Below, in pieces: positions 1 to 13,233 of a DNA stretch of 64,000 bases. The notes beneath the pieces are model-generated. The model worked only from the letters and a program-made list of their open reading frames with translations, ran no database searches and was not told the DNA's origin. The DNA is taken from NCBI RefSeq assembly GCF_013426205.1, contig NC_089425.1, forward strand, positions 2,480,001-2,544,000, in the 5' to 3' direction. Positions within the stretch are counted from its first letter, which is position 1; each line of letters opens with the position of its first letter. This DNA comes from Metarhizium brunneum (taxonomy: Eukaryota; Ascomycota; Sordariomycetes; Hypocreales; Clavicipitaceae). Both the position numbers and the translations under genes were made by a program.

Positions 1-2000
1 CAAGTTGATTCAATATGGAGCAATCCGTAAAGCAGCGCCATAAAGAAGAAGCAACCTCTTCATGCGTCGACATTGATGTTGGTCGTGTTCTCGTACGATT
101 GACGAGTAAGGATATATACAAGCCCCAAGCAATAATCCACTGGCGAAGAGCTGGTGGTTTATGCGTAGCGATATCGCTGCGAGACGGCGGGAAACTATTG
201 GAAGACCATATCAGCGTGCGGATACCCCCTACGGAGTACGGAGTAGGAGATAGTACCAGATTGTATGGCCAAGTGTCCCTCGTTTCACCCTCAGCTTTGC
301 CTCGACACTCGATGGGCCGTAGAACGGGACCTACAATAATTGCTCGAAACAGGGCGAAAAAAAGAGACCAAGACCATATTGACACAGAAGCAGTAAATAA
401 TTTGTGTAGCTAATCGGCAAATTTGGGGCGAAGCGCAAGGGAGCCTTCTAGTGAAGGGTCAGGAAATGCTGAAGGGCTGAAGGGGGCTCTCCAACCCTTG
501 GCTGTCATGGTTGCAGAATGGGATTCTGACGTAACCACGATGACCTCAAGGGCCAGCATCAAGGGCCAACGTCGATCCTCCTTGCTTGCCACCAGCTTGC
601 CCTGAAGATGTTCCCAGGGTTCTAGTCGCCTGTCCAGAACCATTGACAGCGTCTCCCTGGCTTCGCATCTGCCCTGAAGGGCAATTTGTGGCGGTCGTTT
701 GAATTCAATAGAGCTTTATCGCATAGCAACCAAGAAGTCCTGACCCATTCTGTCATTGATGATGGACCCATTCGGTGTTCACTTGGTCGTGTATCAGGTG
801 TCGCTCATCGATTTGGTGGCTCTTCGTCCACCGGAGCCGAGCGCGCAGAAAGTTTTATTAGGGGAACCAACTCCCGTACGGAGAGTCGACGGGACCACCG
901 CCTTCAACTCGACTTCTCTCGGATCTTTGAGAATACGAGGCGAAGGATTCCTTTTTCTTTTTTCAAGTTGTCATTTGTCCCGCCGAACACCTCTCTCTCT
1001 CTCTCCTTCTCTCTTTGATGGTTTTGAGCCAGGATCCAGTCTCACGGCAGGTACCTTGTCGTATGTTTCCTAGGTTGTGCCTTCCCAATACGAGTCTCCG
1101 CACAAGCCAAACCATTGCCGCTGGCACAAAACTACTCGAACCGTCTCCACCGCCATCACCGTCCTAGCCTGAGAGGTCACGTTTGTGATCGGGACTCGAC
1201 CTGAACACCTACCTACACGAACCGGCGACGAGTTGGCGCCACTCGAGGCCGAAGTTGCAGGCCAGTGCAAGCCCGTCACTCAAGGTGATTAGAGCCGGTA
1301 TTAAAGAGAACAAGCGAAGCCGCCGGATCAGGGGTTGGCCAGGGTTCCACTACTTTGAATACATGCCTTTCCTTGACAAGACTCGAGACACAAGGTGCAT
1401 CACCTCCCAGTGCTGCTGACCATCTCTCAAACATCGTCCATCATATGGCATCGTCATTGCACGTTCTTCCATTTCTGCTTCCATGAGCTGCCTGTTTCAC
1501 CCATCGCTTCTGTTTTGTCGGAATCAACAAATCCCGTCGCTCGGTGCTGAAGCAGAAACGCGCATCCCGTTGCCTGTAGGAAACATCGACAGCTAGACCA
1601 TTGAAACATAGTGACTTGCTTGCAAACACGACCTCCGCCGGTTCTGTTGCATTAACAGCGTCAGCCTCTTTGTTTCGACTTCGCCTCGTCTTTAGACCTA
1701 GTCAGTACTGATTCAATCGACGTCGTGTTGTTGGCACACCTGGGTACAGTGGTGGCAACCTGTGTCAGGGACGGGGAGACTGAATCAGTCGTCTCTTGCT
1801 TTCGCAAACTCTCCGTTTCTCATGCATGAAGCAAGTTTTTCTGGAAAGATAGTTCTCCTCTCCTCCCTTTCTCCGGCTGCCGACGACTGCCGTGTTATTG
1901 CCAGATATCGAATGCGTGTTTTGCATATTGGAGGTTCTCCGAGAATAACTTGAAGAGAGCCAGCAGCAACTACTCTGGGGTTCCGAGCCCGTTCACCACC
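1..2000. other. Intergenic / upstream region of the LIM gene
   Basis: No gene is supported here. Open frames are short, overlap on both strands and lack recognisable domains. A TACGGAGTA motif doubled in tandem lies near 230-246. A CT-rich tract lies near 990-1015, as is common in fungal promoters and leaders. The last few hundred bases probably contain the leader of the LIM-domain gene that starts at 2001. Confidence 0.6.
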
Positions 2001-4073
2001 ATGGCGCTGCCAAGGGAATCAACATTTCTGCCGACAATAAAATGTTCATTATGTGGTAATCAGGTGGAAATTTCCATGATGGGAGACCATCTCTGTGCTG
2101 GTCCAACAGCAGAATGTGTGTTATATGGCGTCTTCTCCATCAGCGTAACTTTGGGCTAATTACGAGGCAGTGTCACCACCTTTGGATTCAATCGATGAAT
2201 TTGAGAGCCAATTCGCCAAACCGCCTTATCCCAAACATGCCACACCACCTCCCGTAGAGACAGGTTCAATGGGTAAGTCGCTCAAGCTGCCCTCTGCAAG
2301 CTTGACGAAACCACTAACTGGTTACCAGGCCAAACATACATGCATCGTGGTCAACTGACCCCCATAAGTCAGCCGAGTGAATCGCGGGATGCGTCCCCAG
2401 TATACCCCAACAGGCGTGAGAGTTCACGCAGGGCCCATGAATCCTTCGGCTCTAGGCAACCTATTGATGCCAGGTGGGAGACGCCAATGTCTGCCAACCC
2501 ATCTACACGATCGGGAGGGTATGGAGGATTCGAAGAAACAAACAGAGAAAACTTTGATAAGCCTCTAAGCGGAGGATTTATGGCTAGGATGAATACCTCT
2601 GTTCCAGGCCCGTTTGATCCTATGAGAGCCAAGAACTCATATCCTCAGCGAAACGACTCACTCGAAAAGTTGGTTCCTTCAGAAGAGCCACTGCCGCCGA
2701 GACAGCCCCGAAAGGATGGATATGGGGGATTTGGAGCCCCAAAGAATCTGGACTCAAATGGTTCGGCGACGCTTAGCCGGTCCGAAACATATCCCAAGCT
2801 TTCTCCAACAACAAATTACTTCCAGACACAGCGGGTAACTTCAGCGCCAGGGTCTCATCCCGAGCGCTTACGCACCGGAGGAGGCCATGGACACGAGTAT
2901 AAGAGGTCGATAGGCCCGGATACCTCACGCAAGCCTCCTCCTCGCACAAGCTTGCTGCCAGAATACAGTCTGAGAAACGCGGGCTCCGTTGATCTGGCCG
3001 CAGAATTTGGAATCGGGAATCCATACCATACGCCATCCGATTCAGCATCATCCGTCGGATATTCCGACTCTAGCCGCGCAAGCCGAAGCACTGCCGTAAC
3101 GAGCCCAACTAGCTCAGAAATCTATCAAGCTGACCAAAATCGCGACATGAATGAAGCCGGTTTCTCGACGGACAAGCTTAAGCCCAAAGACTTGCGCATC
3201 GATCCATTTGCAGCTGCTTCACGGACACGTTCTCCGCGAATGGTCGAGTCCCCGTATGGTCTCTCTCCAACCACCCAGTTTGACGGTGCGTTAGGGAACG
3301 ACCCACGACGACCCCCTTCTAGAGCAGGATATAGTACCTCTCCGACTCAAGATAGCAATTACACGTCGGCGGGTTTCAGAAACGACCATGGACTAACGGA
3401 ACATACTTCTCCGCAACGGCAGCATACTTGGGAACGACAGGGTTCTCCCAAGAGGCTGGCGCTTCCATCTCGGGGTGACTGCAAGTCCTGTGGACTAGCC
3501 ATTAAGGGCAAGAGCATTTCCTCAGCCGACGGTAGATTAACTGGCAAGTACCACAAGGCTTGCTTTGTTTGCACCACTTGTGCCGAGCCATTTTCGTCGT
3601 CCGTCTTTTACGTCCTCAACGACAAACCCTATTGCGAGCAGCACTACCACGAACTCAACGGCAGTCTCTGTGGCGATTGCGGACGTGGTATTGAAGGACA
3701 ATACCTTGAGGATGAGGCGAGGGTCAAATACCACGTCGGCTGTTTTCGATGCTTGGACTGCGGCGTATCTCTGTCGCAAGGGTACTTTGAGGTTGACGGC
3801 CGCTCTTATTGTGAGCGAGATGCGTGGCAACGTGTACAGCCAGCGGCGTCTTTAGAGCCAGAGCCATATCGACGCGGACCGCCTCGTGGAGCCGTTGGCA
3901 CTCGAATTCCACAGGGACTTCCGGCGCGTCCAGCACCTCGTCTTGGACAAGGAGGAAGACCTCATCCACCGCCGCCCAACGGTATTCCGAATGGAGGACG
4001 TCTCGGGGTTGGTGCAGGTCAACAGTTCAAAATGAACAAGCGCATGACGCGCTTAGGCAACATGAACCTGTGA
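2001..4073 (+). CDS. LIM-domain protein (paxillin-like, two C-terminal LIM domains)
   Basis: Model join(2001..2115, 2171..2272, 2329..4073), 653 aa. The start ATG sits in a strong CACCATGG context. Both introns (55 and 56 bp) keep frame; the second has a CTAAC branch site. The N-terminus has a small C-x2-C motif (IKCSLCGNQVEI) followed by His/Cys (GDHLC), a zinc-binding look. Residues about 75-450 are Ser/Pro-rich and low in predicted structure, with recurring GYGGF motifs. Two LIM domains follow, about residues 457-570, with the expected Cys/His ligands (CKSCGL...HKACFVCTTC...YCEQHYH, then CGDCG...HVGCFRCLDCG...YCERD). LIM domains mediate protein-protein contacts. In fungi such proteins act at sites of polarity, actin rings and cell-wall integrity; that role is inference. 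No RhoGAP domain is present, which argues against a Rga-type protein. Confidence 0.88.
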
Positions 4074-6038
4074 AAACACATGAATTAATTTATTAGGCGA
4101 CTTCGGCCAATAGCTGACCCGCCATGAGACCTATGATTTGTCATGAACATATCATCACTTATTAGTTTTATAGTCTGTTCGGTTTTTTTTTAACGGCAAA
4201 GAGCCGTACCCCTTCTGGGTTCATTGCCCATGTTATTCTTTGCAATGTATCATTGTAATATTTTGGGGCGCTAGTTCCAAGTTATCGGACTAGTCGTATT
4301 TTATATATCCTCCTTGCGGGAACCGGTATGTCCTGGCAGGATTCGTTTGGAAAAATTGGGATATTTTGGAAGACATGAGCCAACCCGGGGGCCTGAGGGT
4401 ATCGGTCCATAAATTTCGGTAACATTTGGATAAGGATTCTGGATCAAGGACGCGGTGTTTATATGTACTTGTTCAATGCATTTGGGGGGGTGGAGGAACT
4501 CTGGCAACATGTAGACAGTGATACCACAATGACTTTCGTCTAATAAAGAAGATTGTCGCGTGAGCGATGCATTATATTCTAATCGCCCGTCCTCCTGCTC
4601 GTGTCATGTGTGGGCTTTGAGAAGCAAACAGCGAGAAACATTGTGTGTGTGTGTTGGGGGAAGCATTTTTAACATGCCTCTCAAATCAATACTTGGCGTC
4701 TCTTCTGTAGTTAGTACTCGACGTTTTTGATGTGTCGTCAATTTGGATGTAGTTTAAACAAATACCAGAAAGTCCGTATCGGGGAAGCGCACGAGTCACA
4801 TATGCGAATTACGTCTTCTGTCTGGCATCCTGAAGTCCAAAGACGTCGAAACATACCTTGTAAGCTGTGTGCCAAACTGTAGGTCAGACTGGCAAGTGAC
4901 TATTCCCCAGCCCACAAATACTCAGTACTATGGCTGTTGCTCCCGGATAGTTTCAATATTCATTGGGCGGCAGATTGGCGATGGCCTCTTGTGAAATCAT
5001 GACTGGTATGACGAGACACTTGGCACTGTAGTACAGCACGAGAGTCTGGTAGACAGGCGATGACAAGTCTACATAAAGGGCTGCATGCATGCATCTCGGC
5101 ATATTTTGCTGTAGCTGGACAGGGAAATGGCCACAGTCACGGGACAGAACCTCTGCCGTGAACCTTTACAGCGGTTGGTTGTACAAAGTTATTGGTCGGC
5201 ATTTGTGCTGACCATCTGTGGAGGGCTGCGCGAACCAAGGTCTTGCAAGACAACTATTCTGATGCAACTTCTTTCGTCTGTAGAGTGTGATCCAGGAGGC
5301 GAGTAATTGAGACTGGTCGGACTCTCTCTACCTTGAGCCAAGCTAGGAGAGGTGTGAGATTGATTTTCATTGGTGTTGACTTGATCATTGGTTTCTTTTT
5401 GGAGAATGTCACGATGGTGCTGTTGGCGGGGTTATCCGAGGCCGCTGTTGTCTATGTGCATAATGTTTAATGACAGAGTGGCGTTGAATGGCGGGCATTC
5501 TCGAAGCTACGTATGTACATATGTTGTTGCCAATAATAGCTACGCCAGCAGTTGTGGCGTTCGATTCTTCGTGTCGGGTCTCCAAGACGTTGACAACTGA
5601 TGCCGATTCAGTCCCGTCACTAGCCATCGCCGTCATTGTACTGGTCTTTTTATTGAGGACCGTCAACGCTAAATGCCGTACGCAACGCGCCTCCAAGCAA
5701 TTCTTTTTTTTGTTTGGGTGACGTTGTTGAACATTCGGATGAAGCCCAAATCCGTGGCTTTGTCTTAAGTCGTCATCTCGGTTGCAAACCACCATGTGCA
5801 TGGAGCGCACGTGGGGTCTGTTCGTTCGCTGTGGGTTTATTGCGAGTCTGCGCCCGTCGTAAATCCATATTATAGTTTCAGACTGATTAGTATCCTCAGG
5901 AGCTAAGCTTGTTTTCTACAGAGGGCGTAACAAGACTCAATGAGTTTACTAGGCCGACCGTTGACGCCTTGAAGGATTCGATATTGTTGAGAGAAACCCC
6001 ATGGAGCACGTGGGAACCAGTGGCCAAACTACATGTAC

Positions 6039-6099
6039 ATACCTACCTAGGTACTTAGGTAAGTACCTAGTAGGTAGGTAAGTTAGGTAGGTACCTGGG
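6039..6099. repeat. TAGGTA-rich imperfect hairpin
   Basis: The stretch consists almost only of TACCTA/TAGGTA words. The left arm ACCTACCTAGGTACTT is matched by an inverted right arm with one inserted base (AAGTACCTAGTAGGTAGGT), followed by more TAGGTA copies. A shorter copy of the motif recurs near 7307-7328. The function is unknown. Confidence 0.7.
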
Positions 6100-6278
6100 T
6101 AGTGAATTTTGTCCTTCCTTTTGCGGCGGGTATCGTCGATGCATAGATCAACACGGGCGATCGATGGCTCAAATAGAAGAACTGCACCAGCCAAATGTCC
6201 AAATGTGTTGCATTGTAGGGAACCCCCCCGTACCGATGTTTGCCGTTGGTGGCCTGTCAGTCCAACCCTTGAATGATT

Positions 6279-6408
6279 CGTGACCTGAACTGTTTTTTAA
6301 TATATTTAAGTTTTGTTTATAATCCTTATAATTTCTCTCCACACCATATAGCATAAAATAGTATATTAATTATAAACAGTACACTACCCCCTACCCTGTC
6401 AGGTCACG
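6279..6408. mobile_element. Small AT-rich inverted-repeat element (possible MITE remnant)
   Basis: The ends CGTGACCTGA (6279-6288) and TCAGGTCACG (6399-6408) are perfect 10-bp reverse complements, extendable to 12 of 13. They enclose about 110 bp that are strikingly AT-rich in the centre compared with the flanks. There is no open frame. A clear target-site duplication could not be identified, so the element assignment is tentative; a chance hairpin is possible. Confidence 0.4.
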
Positions 6409-8506
6409 CATGAAGAACAATTCGGGGGGCTGACTGTATGTATGTGTGTATTTGGTCAGCAGCAGGTTTTGGGGGTGATGGGCAGATACCATCAGATTGA
6501 GGGATGAGACCTCGGTGGCCGACGTCGATCTCGCCTCTTCCCGGCGACTTTGAGCGGGTTGGAACATGACCATGGGTCGCGCACGACCCACGGATTGATT
6601 GACCCATCTGTTTGCACTGTGCATTCCCGTAGCGTCAGGAGATCTGTGAAAGGGGAAGCGGAAAGCGCCAATCAATTGCGTATGGAGCAGGAGCAGGCGA
6701 TCTACGGAGCAAGAAAGGGGGGCGAATGACTTCAAGAAGAGACAATCGTACGTAGGAGGATGCCAAGTTGGGTGATCTGAGGCTGAATGGCCTCAGGCAG
6801 GCACCGGGATTCTCCCTGTTGTTACCGCGACTGAGCAGGTGCTCAATGCTTCCTGCGTTTGTTGCAAACTTGTGGCTATGGATTGACCTTGTTGCGCCGC
6901 CTGCCCCACCAGGCCTGTAACCTGTAACCTCGAGCAGCAGCAAGAACGAGTACGACCACAAAGCACGGGTGGTTTGACTGACCCTGGTCGTCCCAATGCC
7001 TTCAATGTTTTGCTATTACCACACGCCGGGTCTCAATGGACCGGGGGGGGGGGAGGCCGTCAAGAATCAAGATTGACCGTTCATTGTTGGCCGTTGGCCG
7101 TTGCGGGAGTGGTACAAGGGTGATGCCAGCTGCTTCACTCCAACATGTCGACGTCGGCTTCTCGCCCGGTTTCGGCTGCAGCGGCCTGACGTGATGCCAT
7201 TTGCCCCGACGCTCTCAAATGTCGAAAATGTCGCAAAATCTGTCAAGCCTCCTGGTTAAATCAACAGGTGCCGCCAAGAGAGCGCCGTCTTGACTCTATT
7301 TCCCTACCCAGGTAGATACCTAGGTAGTTAAATTGCTTGCCCACACCCCTGGGGGAAAACCCGCTGCTCTGCGCGCCACAAAGGCCCCTGTTGCACGCAG
7401 TCTTGGACTCTTGGGCCCAAGAGAACTGGAACATTGAAGCCATTGTGCAATCGTCCGGCGGCAAGTTGCAAAATTTTGAGCCCGAGGGAAGGCCAATGGA
7501 AAACAAGTCTGGTCGCGCAAAATGACGTAGTGGATACCAAGAATCAATTGATGCGTTCTTGCCAAGTCGTTGGCGATTCTTGGCCAGCAGGGCCTTTGAA
7601 CGCCCCCGACAGGCATGTTATGCTGCGCTGGTTATTGGACCAGACCAGAATAGAAAAGCCTAAAGTACGGACAGATTACCAGACACGTACTACAACTCCG
7701 TACCAGACCAGACTGACTCCGGTGACAGGAAAGAAGTGGTGCAGCCAGGAGCAGCGACCCACACCAAATTCGAGGTAGTACTGGCAGTATCTTGGATTGA
7801 CAATTTCAACTGCTGACAAGCTTGGCTGTCCACGCGATGGAGATTGGTGGTGGGAATACTCCGTAATCAACAAGTTGTCAAATGCTGGTCAAGGCTGCGC
7901 CAGAAACACTTTGCCTTGTTCTTCACTCAGTACGGCGTACGCCCTGGAACAAACATGGCGCCGCCCAGGGGCGTAGCACACTCCGAGCCGGTGGACACAG
8001 ATCAACAGAGTATCAACACGGAGTTGAGGGAAATGACTCAATTGTTTGCTCATCATCGCTCTGTATTGCTCTGTGCAGCATGAACCAACGCCCACCGGAG
8101 TGTTTGAGAAGGTCCTGTCCATGCGTGCTACTCCGTAGACTTCAATGATCCGCCTGGCGCTTTGTAATCGGTGGCGGCAGCACGCAGCGCTCGAGTCTGG
8201 TGGGTGACGACGCGCAGACTGCTGAACTGCAGATGACGACAAGAGGAGGTCTTATTATGCTAGGTCCATGCACGTCCAGGCCGTCTTCATTTTTTCCCTT
8301 TACAACTGCTTCATCGCTGTTCCTTATCTCCCAGCACCCCAGCGCCGCTTGTAGCATTTGACGCTGGTGGATCCAGATCACAGATTCTCCAGGTCCGGCA
8401 TCCATGTCAATTGGTTCCATGCATGTTAGCCTCTAAAGTTCGGAGTTGCTCTTGGCTCTGCTGCGGACGCTGCTCCACCCTGGTATTTGTATATACACAG
8501 TACTCC

Positions 8507-8541
8507 GTACGTACGTACGTACGTACATACATACATACATA
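8507..8541. repeat. Microsatellite (TACG)n then (CATA)n
   Basis: About five TACG units run directly into about four CATA units. The tract begins inside a TACTCCGTAC motif of the kind scattered through the intergenic DNA of this window. Confidence 0.9.
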
Positions 8542-9818
8542 CCATTAGATCGCCAGTAGTTGATGGCCACCTAACCTGGCAGCATTGAGGTGGCGTCTAC
8601 TCCGTATTGTAGTATTCGTAAACCCCAAGCCAAGGATGCAAGACATGATACTATTAGGTCGGTGCAGGTGCTCACCCAATACCACTGGTCCCACCTTCTC
8701 CCACTTAATTCATTTGTATAAATTTATATAACCCTCATGTACGGAGTATCATACGAGCTCATGTATATCATCTTATCTGCTACAGCCACAACCAAGCCAT
8801 TGAACCCGTCTTCGTCTTGAGCAGCCTCAAACAAGCTCCAGTCATGTATGCATGTTGGCGGCCAGTCAAACCAGACACTGCCGTCACCAAGCACCATTAA
8901 AGACACCACATGCACCCACCCCTTTCGCCACTCCCCCTTTCGGCTGGTGGCACCAGTTGACTCTACACCTGGCACTTGAGCGGCCCGAGTGCGCACCCCC
9001 TCCTGAAAGTCAACCGGACTTGGCTTGCCTGGCCAACTGGTCTGGTCACTTTTCGCTGCTCCCGTCACTGCTGTAGCTCGTCTCTTTTTTTTGTCGGTCT
9101 GTTTTTTCTTCGTCATTTGCGTTGACGCCTCTCGCTTCTCCCATCGCGTCAGCTTCGACTCGCCTCTGGCCCTTTCCGTTCTTTTACTCCCATCCCTCGT
9201 GAGGCCCTCTCGTTTGCGGTGCCGGGACTATCAAATCGAATCGGGTATTCCGTACCCAGTTCCCCATTTCCGAGTTCACTCCGTGCGCGCGCATGACGGA
9301 CTCGACTCGACTTGTCTCAACTGATCTCTCAAGATAATGCTCCATTAATTCTCCTAACTCCCGACTTCAGGATTTGAAACGCCCCGTGGTTGAGCCAAGA
9401 CACCGCCCTGGGGCTTTGAGCCTCGCTGTTGTCACAGTTGAGAGCACTTTCCATTTGCAGACCACGAGCTTTTGCAGTCAAGCAAGAGTTTGTTATTTCA
9501 CCAACCCCGACCAACGCGGGATTACGACCAGCAGGCTGTCGAATATCTCTTTGCAACCTGCGTTGGCTTTTTGTCCCGCCAAGTCGACATTCTATCAGTC
9601 CACCACCAAGGTATAGAAGCTTCCTCGCCTCCTAGGATTCGAGCCCATCCGTCGCCACTCGTCTTGTTTAACTCACCACATCCAAACGAAAACGAAGGTC
9701 AGGCCAATTTCAACTTTCAGCCTGGTTCTTGTTTCTCCATCTCCGCCATACAGAGAAACTCAAGTCGATTAGTTCCTGATCGTTTCCGGTGAGGGTTTTA
9801 CGTCAGATCTCGTCCTCT

Positions 9819-12266
9819 ATGCCATATCTTGGCAGGGGGTCAATGGATAAGATGCTAAACCCTCAAGGACGACGAACCATGTTGTCTCGGCTAAGACCGA
9901 GGTCGGTCTTCATCATCTTTATGGCGGCACTATCGCTTTATTTTCTAGTCTTTAGCGGTCCGTCGCCGAGGTTGCACATTGTCCCTTACACTAAGGGTGG
10001 AAACACGGACAAGCAAGGCTCAGCAAAAGACACGAAAAACAATCAACACGACGAAAAACCGCTCTCCAGCCCCAGGCCGGAAGACGTTGCACTCAAGCCT
10101 GACCCTGGCCATCACCACGAGGAACCTACTGGTACTCGTGCGGGTTGGGAAATCGACATTGATGATCTGACCTATTGGTCCGACCCGGACGATCCGGAGA
10201 CCAACGACGACGTCCTGCCTGGCTACGAAACCGACGGCACGCCCAGAGAGGCCGGTGATGTTGCCAGACTGCAGCACGAGAAAGACTTGCGAAAGATGTG
10301 GCGTTACGCTTACAAAACCACTGCAAAGTACGTTTTCATCTGTCGTGTTTGACGGTCCCTTGATTGCCAATTTTGTTTGTCAAGGTGCTAATCTTATACA
10401 CCCAGACTCGCAAACTCCAACCTAGTTTATGGTAACACACTCAACCAGCTGATACAAAAAGACAATCGAACCGAAGAACAAAGCAAGTGCCTTCGTGAGG
10501 ATCCGAACGTGAAATTCAAGTTCAATGATGATCAGCCTGTGCGATTTAACCCTTATCCCGACTACAATGGCGACGAATGGAAGAAAGATGGTCATGCCCC
10601 TTACGTGCCCTGCAAGGGTCCCACCGGCGAATTTGTTGAAGACTTGCTTGTTTTCCGCGGTCGCCCAGCGAGATGGCCTCAGACCAAGTTTGGGGGCTAC
10701 GACTTGTTTGGTATTGACCCGAATTTGTGCTGGGAACGTGATTCCCGCCTAGGCCAGTACGGGCTCCAGGAAATGAAGAAGAAGGTCGGGGGATCGTATA
10801 AACCTATTGATTGGGATAACGTCAATTGGGGTGAATTACAGAAGCACTGTTTGAAGCAAAATGCCGACCGATTCGACATGACTATGAGCAAGAAAAATCC
10901 CTATCTTAACAACTACACCGAGAATCATCAGCAGGCTACCCGGTCCGAGTACATCAAGACAGAAGCGCCAAAAATCAAGGGGAGATTCATTGGTGCGAAA
11001 CAGGGCCAGATCACCAAGGAGTCTCGAACGGCTCTCCTGCTTCGATCATACACGGGAATGAAGTACACCGACAACGACAGACAAGTCATTCGTGCCCTGG
11101 TCAGCGAACTCAGTCTCAAGACAGGTGGACAATATGAGGTTTTCCTCCTAGTCCACTCCAAGAATCAAAGTCTTCCCATTTTTGATGATGACGAGCTGTA
11201 CCAAACTGTCCTCAAGGAGAATGTGCCTGCAGAATTCCATGGCATGACAGTCTTGTGGAGCGACCATCAGGTCTGGGATGTGTATCCCGCGTTGACAGAC
11301 GAGTATGCACGAGCTGTTCACAGCGCTCAGTGGCTTTCGGTTCAAAAGTTCAGTCAGGACCACCCGCAATTCGATCACATTTGGAACTGGGAGATGGATT
11401 TCCGATACACCGGTCACCACTACGACCTTCTCGAGAAACTGTCCGCGTTTGCGAAGAAACAGCCTCGGAAATATCTGTGGGAGAGAAACGAGCGCTACTA
11501 TATTCCCGAATACCACGGCGACTATGACACCTCTTTCCGCGAAGACGTTGCAAAGAAGCGGGGCAACAAGACGGTTTGGGGGCCTCCTGACCTGCCGTTC
11601 GTCAAGCCTGTCGGTCCTAAACCTCCAGTGGCTTCTCATGAAGAGGATAACTATGAATGGGGTGTTGGTGAAGAAGCCGATTTCATTAGTGTTGGCCCTA
11701 TTTTTGATCCTGTTGACAGCCAGTGGATTATATCAAACCATGTTTGGGGTTACAGCGACGAAAACCACAAGTCTACCGACCTTCCTCGACGCACAACCAT
11801 CGTCACCCAGTCCCGAATTTCAAAACGTCTCCTCGACATCATGCACGTTGAGAACTTGCGTGGTCAGCATGTCGCATCTGAGATGACTGCGCAGACGGTT
11901 GCATTGCTTCACGGCTTGAAGACTGTCTTCGCTCCCCATCCAGTCTTTATGGATCGTGATTGGAAGGGAGGCTTCCTCAATAACTGGTTCAACCCTGGAC
12001 CTGATGGCGAATCTGGCGGCCGTGGATCACCGTTTGGCTGGGGGAGGGAGCGCCGTTTCCAAGGTACCACCTGGTATTACCGTGCCGAGCCGCCGAACCG
12101 ACTCTACAACAACTGGATGGGCTGGGTTGACACCAATATTGGCGGAATCGACTGGGAGAAGAAACATGGACGCCCCTGCTTGCCGTCGGTTATGCTTCAC
12201 CCCATTAAAAACACGCAACCCACAAAGCCCGGCCACAAGTCTGAATTCGAATTGGCTATTGGCTAA
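9819..12266 (+). CDS. DUF3405 family type II membrane protein (glycosyltransferase-like)
   Basis: Model join(9819..10327, 10406..12266), 789 aa; the 78-bp intron has GTACGT/CAG ends and restores AA|A (Lys). The first in-frame ATG is 9819; 9843 is a possible alternative. The cytoplasmic N-tail is basic, followed by one membrane anchor at about residues 30-45 (VFIIFMAALSLYFLVF) and a Pro/Asp-rich stem. The large C-terminal domain carries DUF3405 hallmarks such as YGLQEM near the start, RTALLLRSYTGMKYT, a WNWEMDFRYTGHHYDLL acidic motif resembling a nucleotide-sugar site, and a Trp-rich end (GTTWYYRAEPPNRLYNNW). This topology fits a Golgi or ER lumenal enzyme. The precise reaction is unknown; glycosyltransferase activity is inference from the fold-like DxD context. 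Confidence 0.85.
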
Positions 12267-13233
12267 GAGACTTGTAGCATACTTGTGATCGTCCCAAAAC
12301 TCGCAATACCTAATCTTTCGCGATTGATTTGATTCTTTTCATTCCTCTTCTTTTTTCATGGCGAAATCAACTTTGTCCATTTGGGATACCCAATTCGTTT
12401 TCTTCAAATTCATTTCAAATTTTTCTACATGCAGCACTCGCGTCTAAACGGGATACTCGAGAAGGGCAGTGTTTCTGGTACTACATTTTGCCAAGGTGTT
12501 TTTTTATTCCACTGTGTTTATGAAGTGCCACGTCTTCCCTGGTTGCAGGTGAAGGATGCAGTGTACTTATGATGGTTTGCAGCCCTTCGATTTGGTTCTG
12601 GGCCACAAATGAGGGAGGTGTTGCATGACGATGAGATGCACAAAATCGGCGTTTGTCCATTACATGTCTTATTGAGGTTTTTTTTTTACGGTTTTATATG
12701 GACCGCGGCATCATCATGTGGCCGCAGCGCTCGTCGCTCGCTTAGGCACAATATTTCATTGCGACGCGCCTAGACTGGCATATTTCTTGTTCCATTGTTT
12801 CCTTCAGCCTTGGGGAGAAGCGAATGCCTGAAATCCCATGTCCAGAGCATTTAGTATATATAGGGAGAAAGGCCTGCCTGACATGGTCAATGACAATAAA
12901 TGTAACATGGAATGTGCCTGTGAACTAGTTTGGTGAATGCAGCCTCTGCCGCTACTTTGCTGCCGGAGGTGATGGATGACTGTAGAAAGCCTCAGAAGTG
13001 AGAAAGGAAAAAAAAAAAAAACATGACTAGAAGTCATGAATAATTGTAGGCAACAGACAAAATATGCAAATTCAGGCATGGCGCCGTTCGCTCACCAGAT
13101 GGTGCCGCGCCAAGGCAAAATGACGCCTGGTCTAGTCGCGGCATTAATGGACCATTCACCAAGTCGGGCACTTTGCTCTCACGCACCACCAAACCGGACA
13201 GCATTTGAAGCACCATGTCGTGAACTACAGAGC
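12267..13233. other. Intergenic region
   Basis: Contains the 3' flank of the DUF3405 gene (T-rich tracts), poly-T and poly-A runs near 12678 and 13008, and the upstream region of the next gene. No gene or RNA was recognised. Confidence 0.6.

Larger units (their letters stand above)
4074..9818. other. 5.7-kb gene-free region
   Basis: This is the longest stretch without a supportable gene. The open frames are short and unlike proteins on both strands. It contains a TAGGTA-rich hairpin (6039-6099), a small AT-rich element with 10-bp inverted ends (6279-6408), a TACG/CATA microsatellite (8507-8541), a poly-G run near 7047 and several TACTCCGTA motifs (about 7696, 7857, 8134, 8501, 8600, 8740). 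The last kilobase is pyrimidine-rich and probably holds the promoter and leader of the DUF3405 gene. A non-coding RNA cannot be excluded from sequence alone. Confidence 0.55.
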
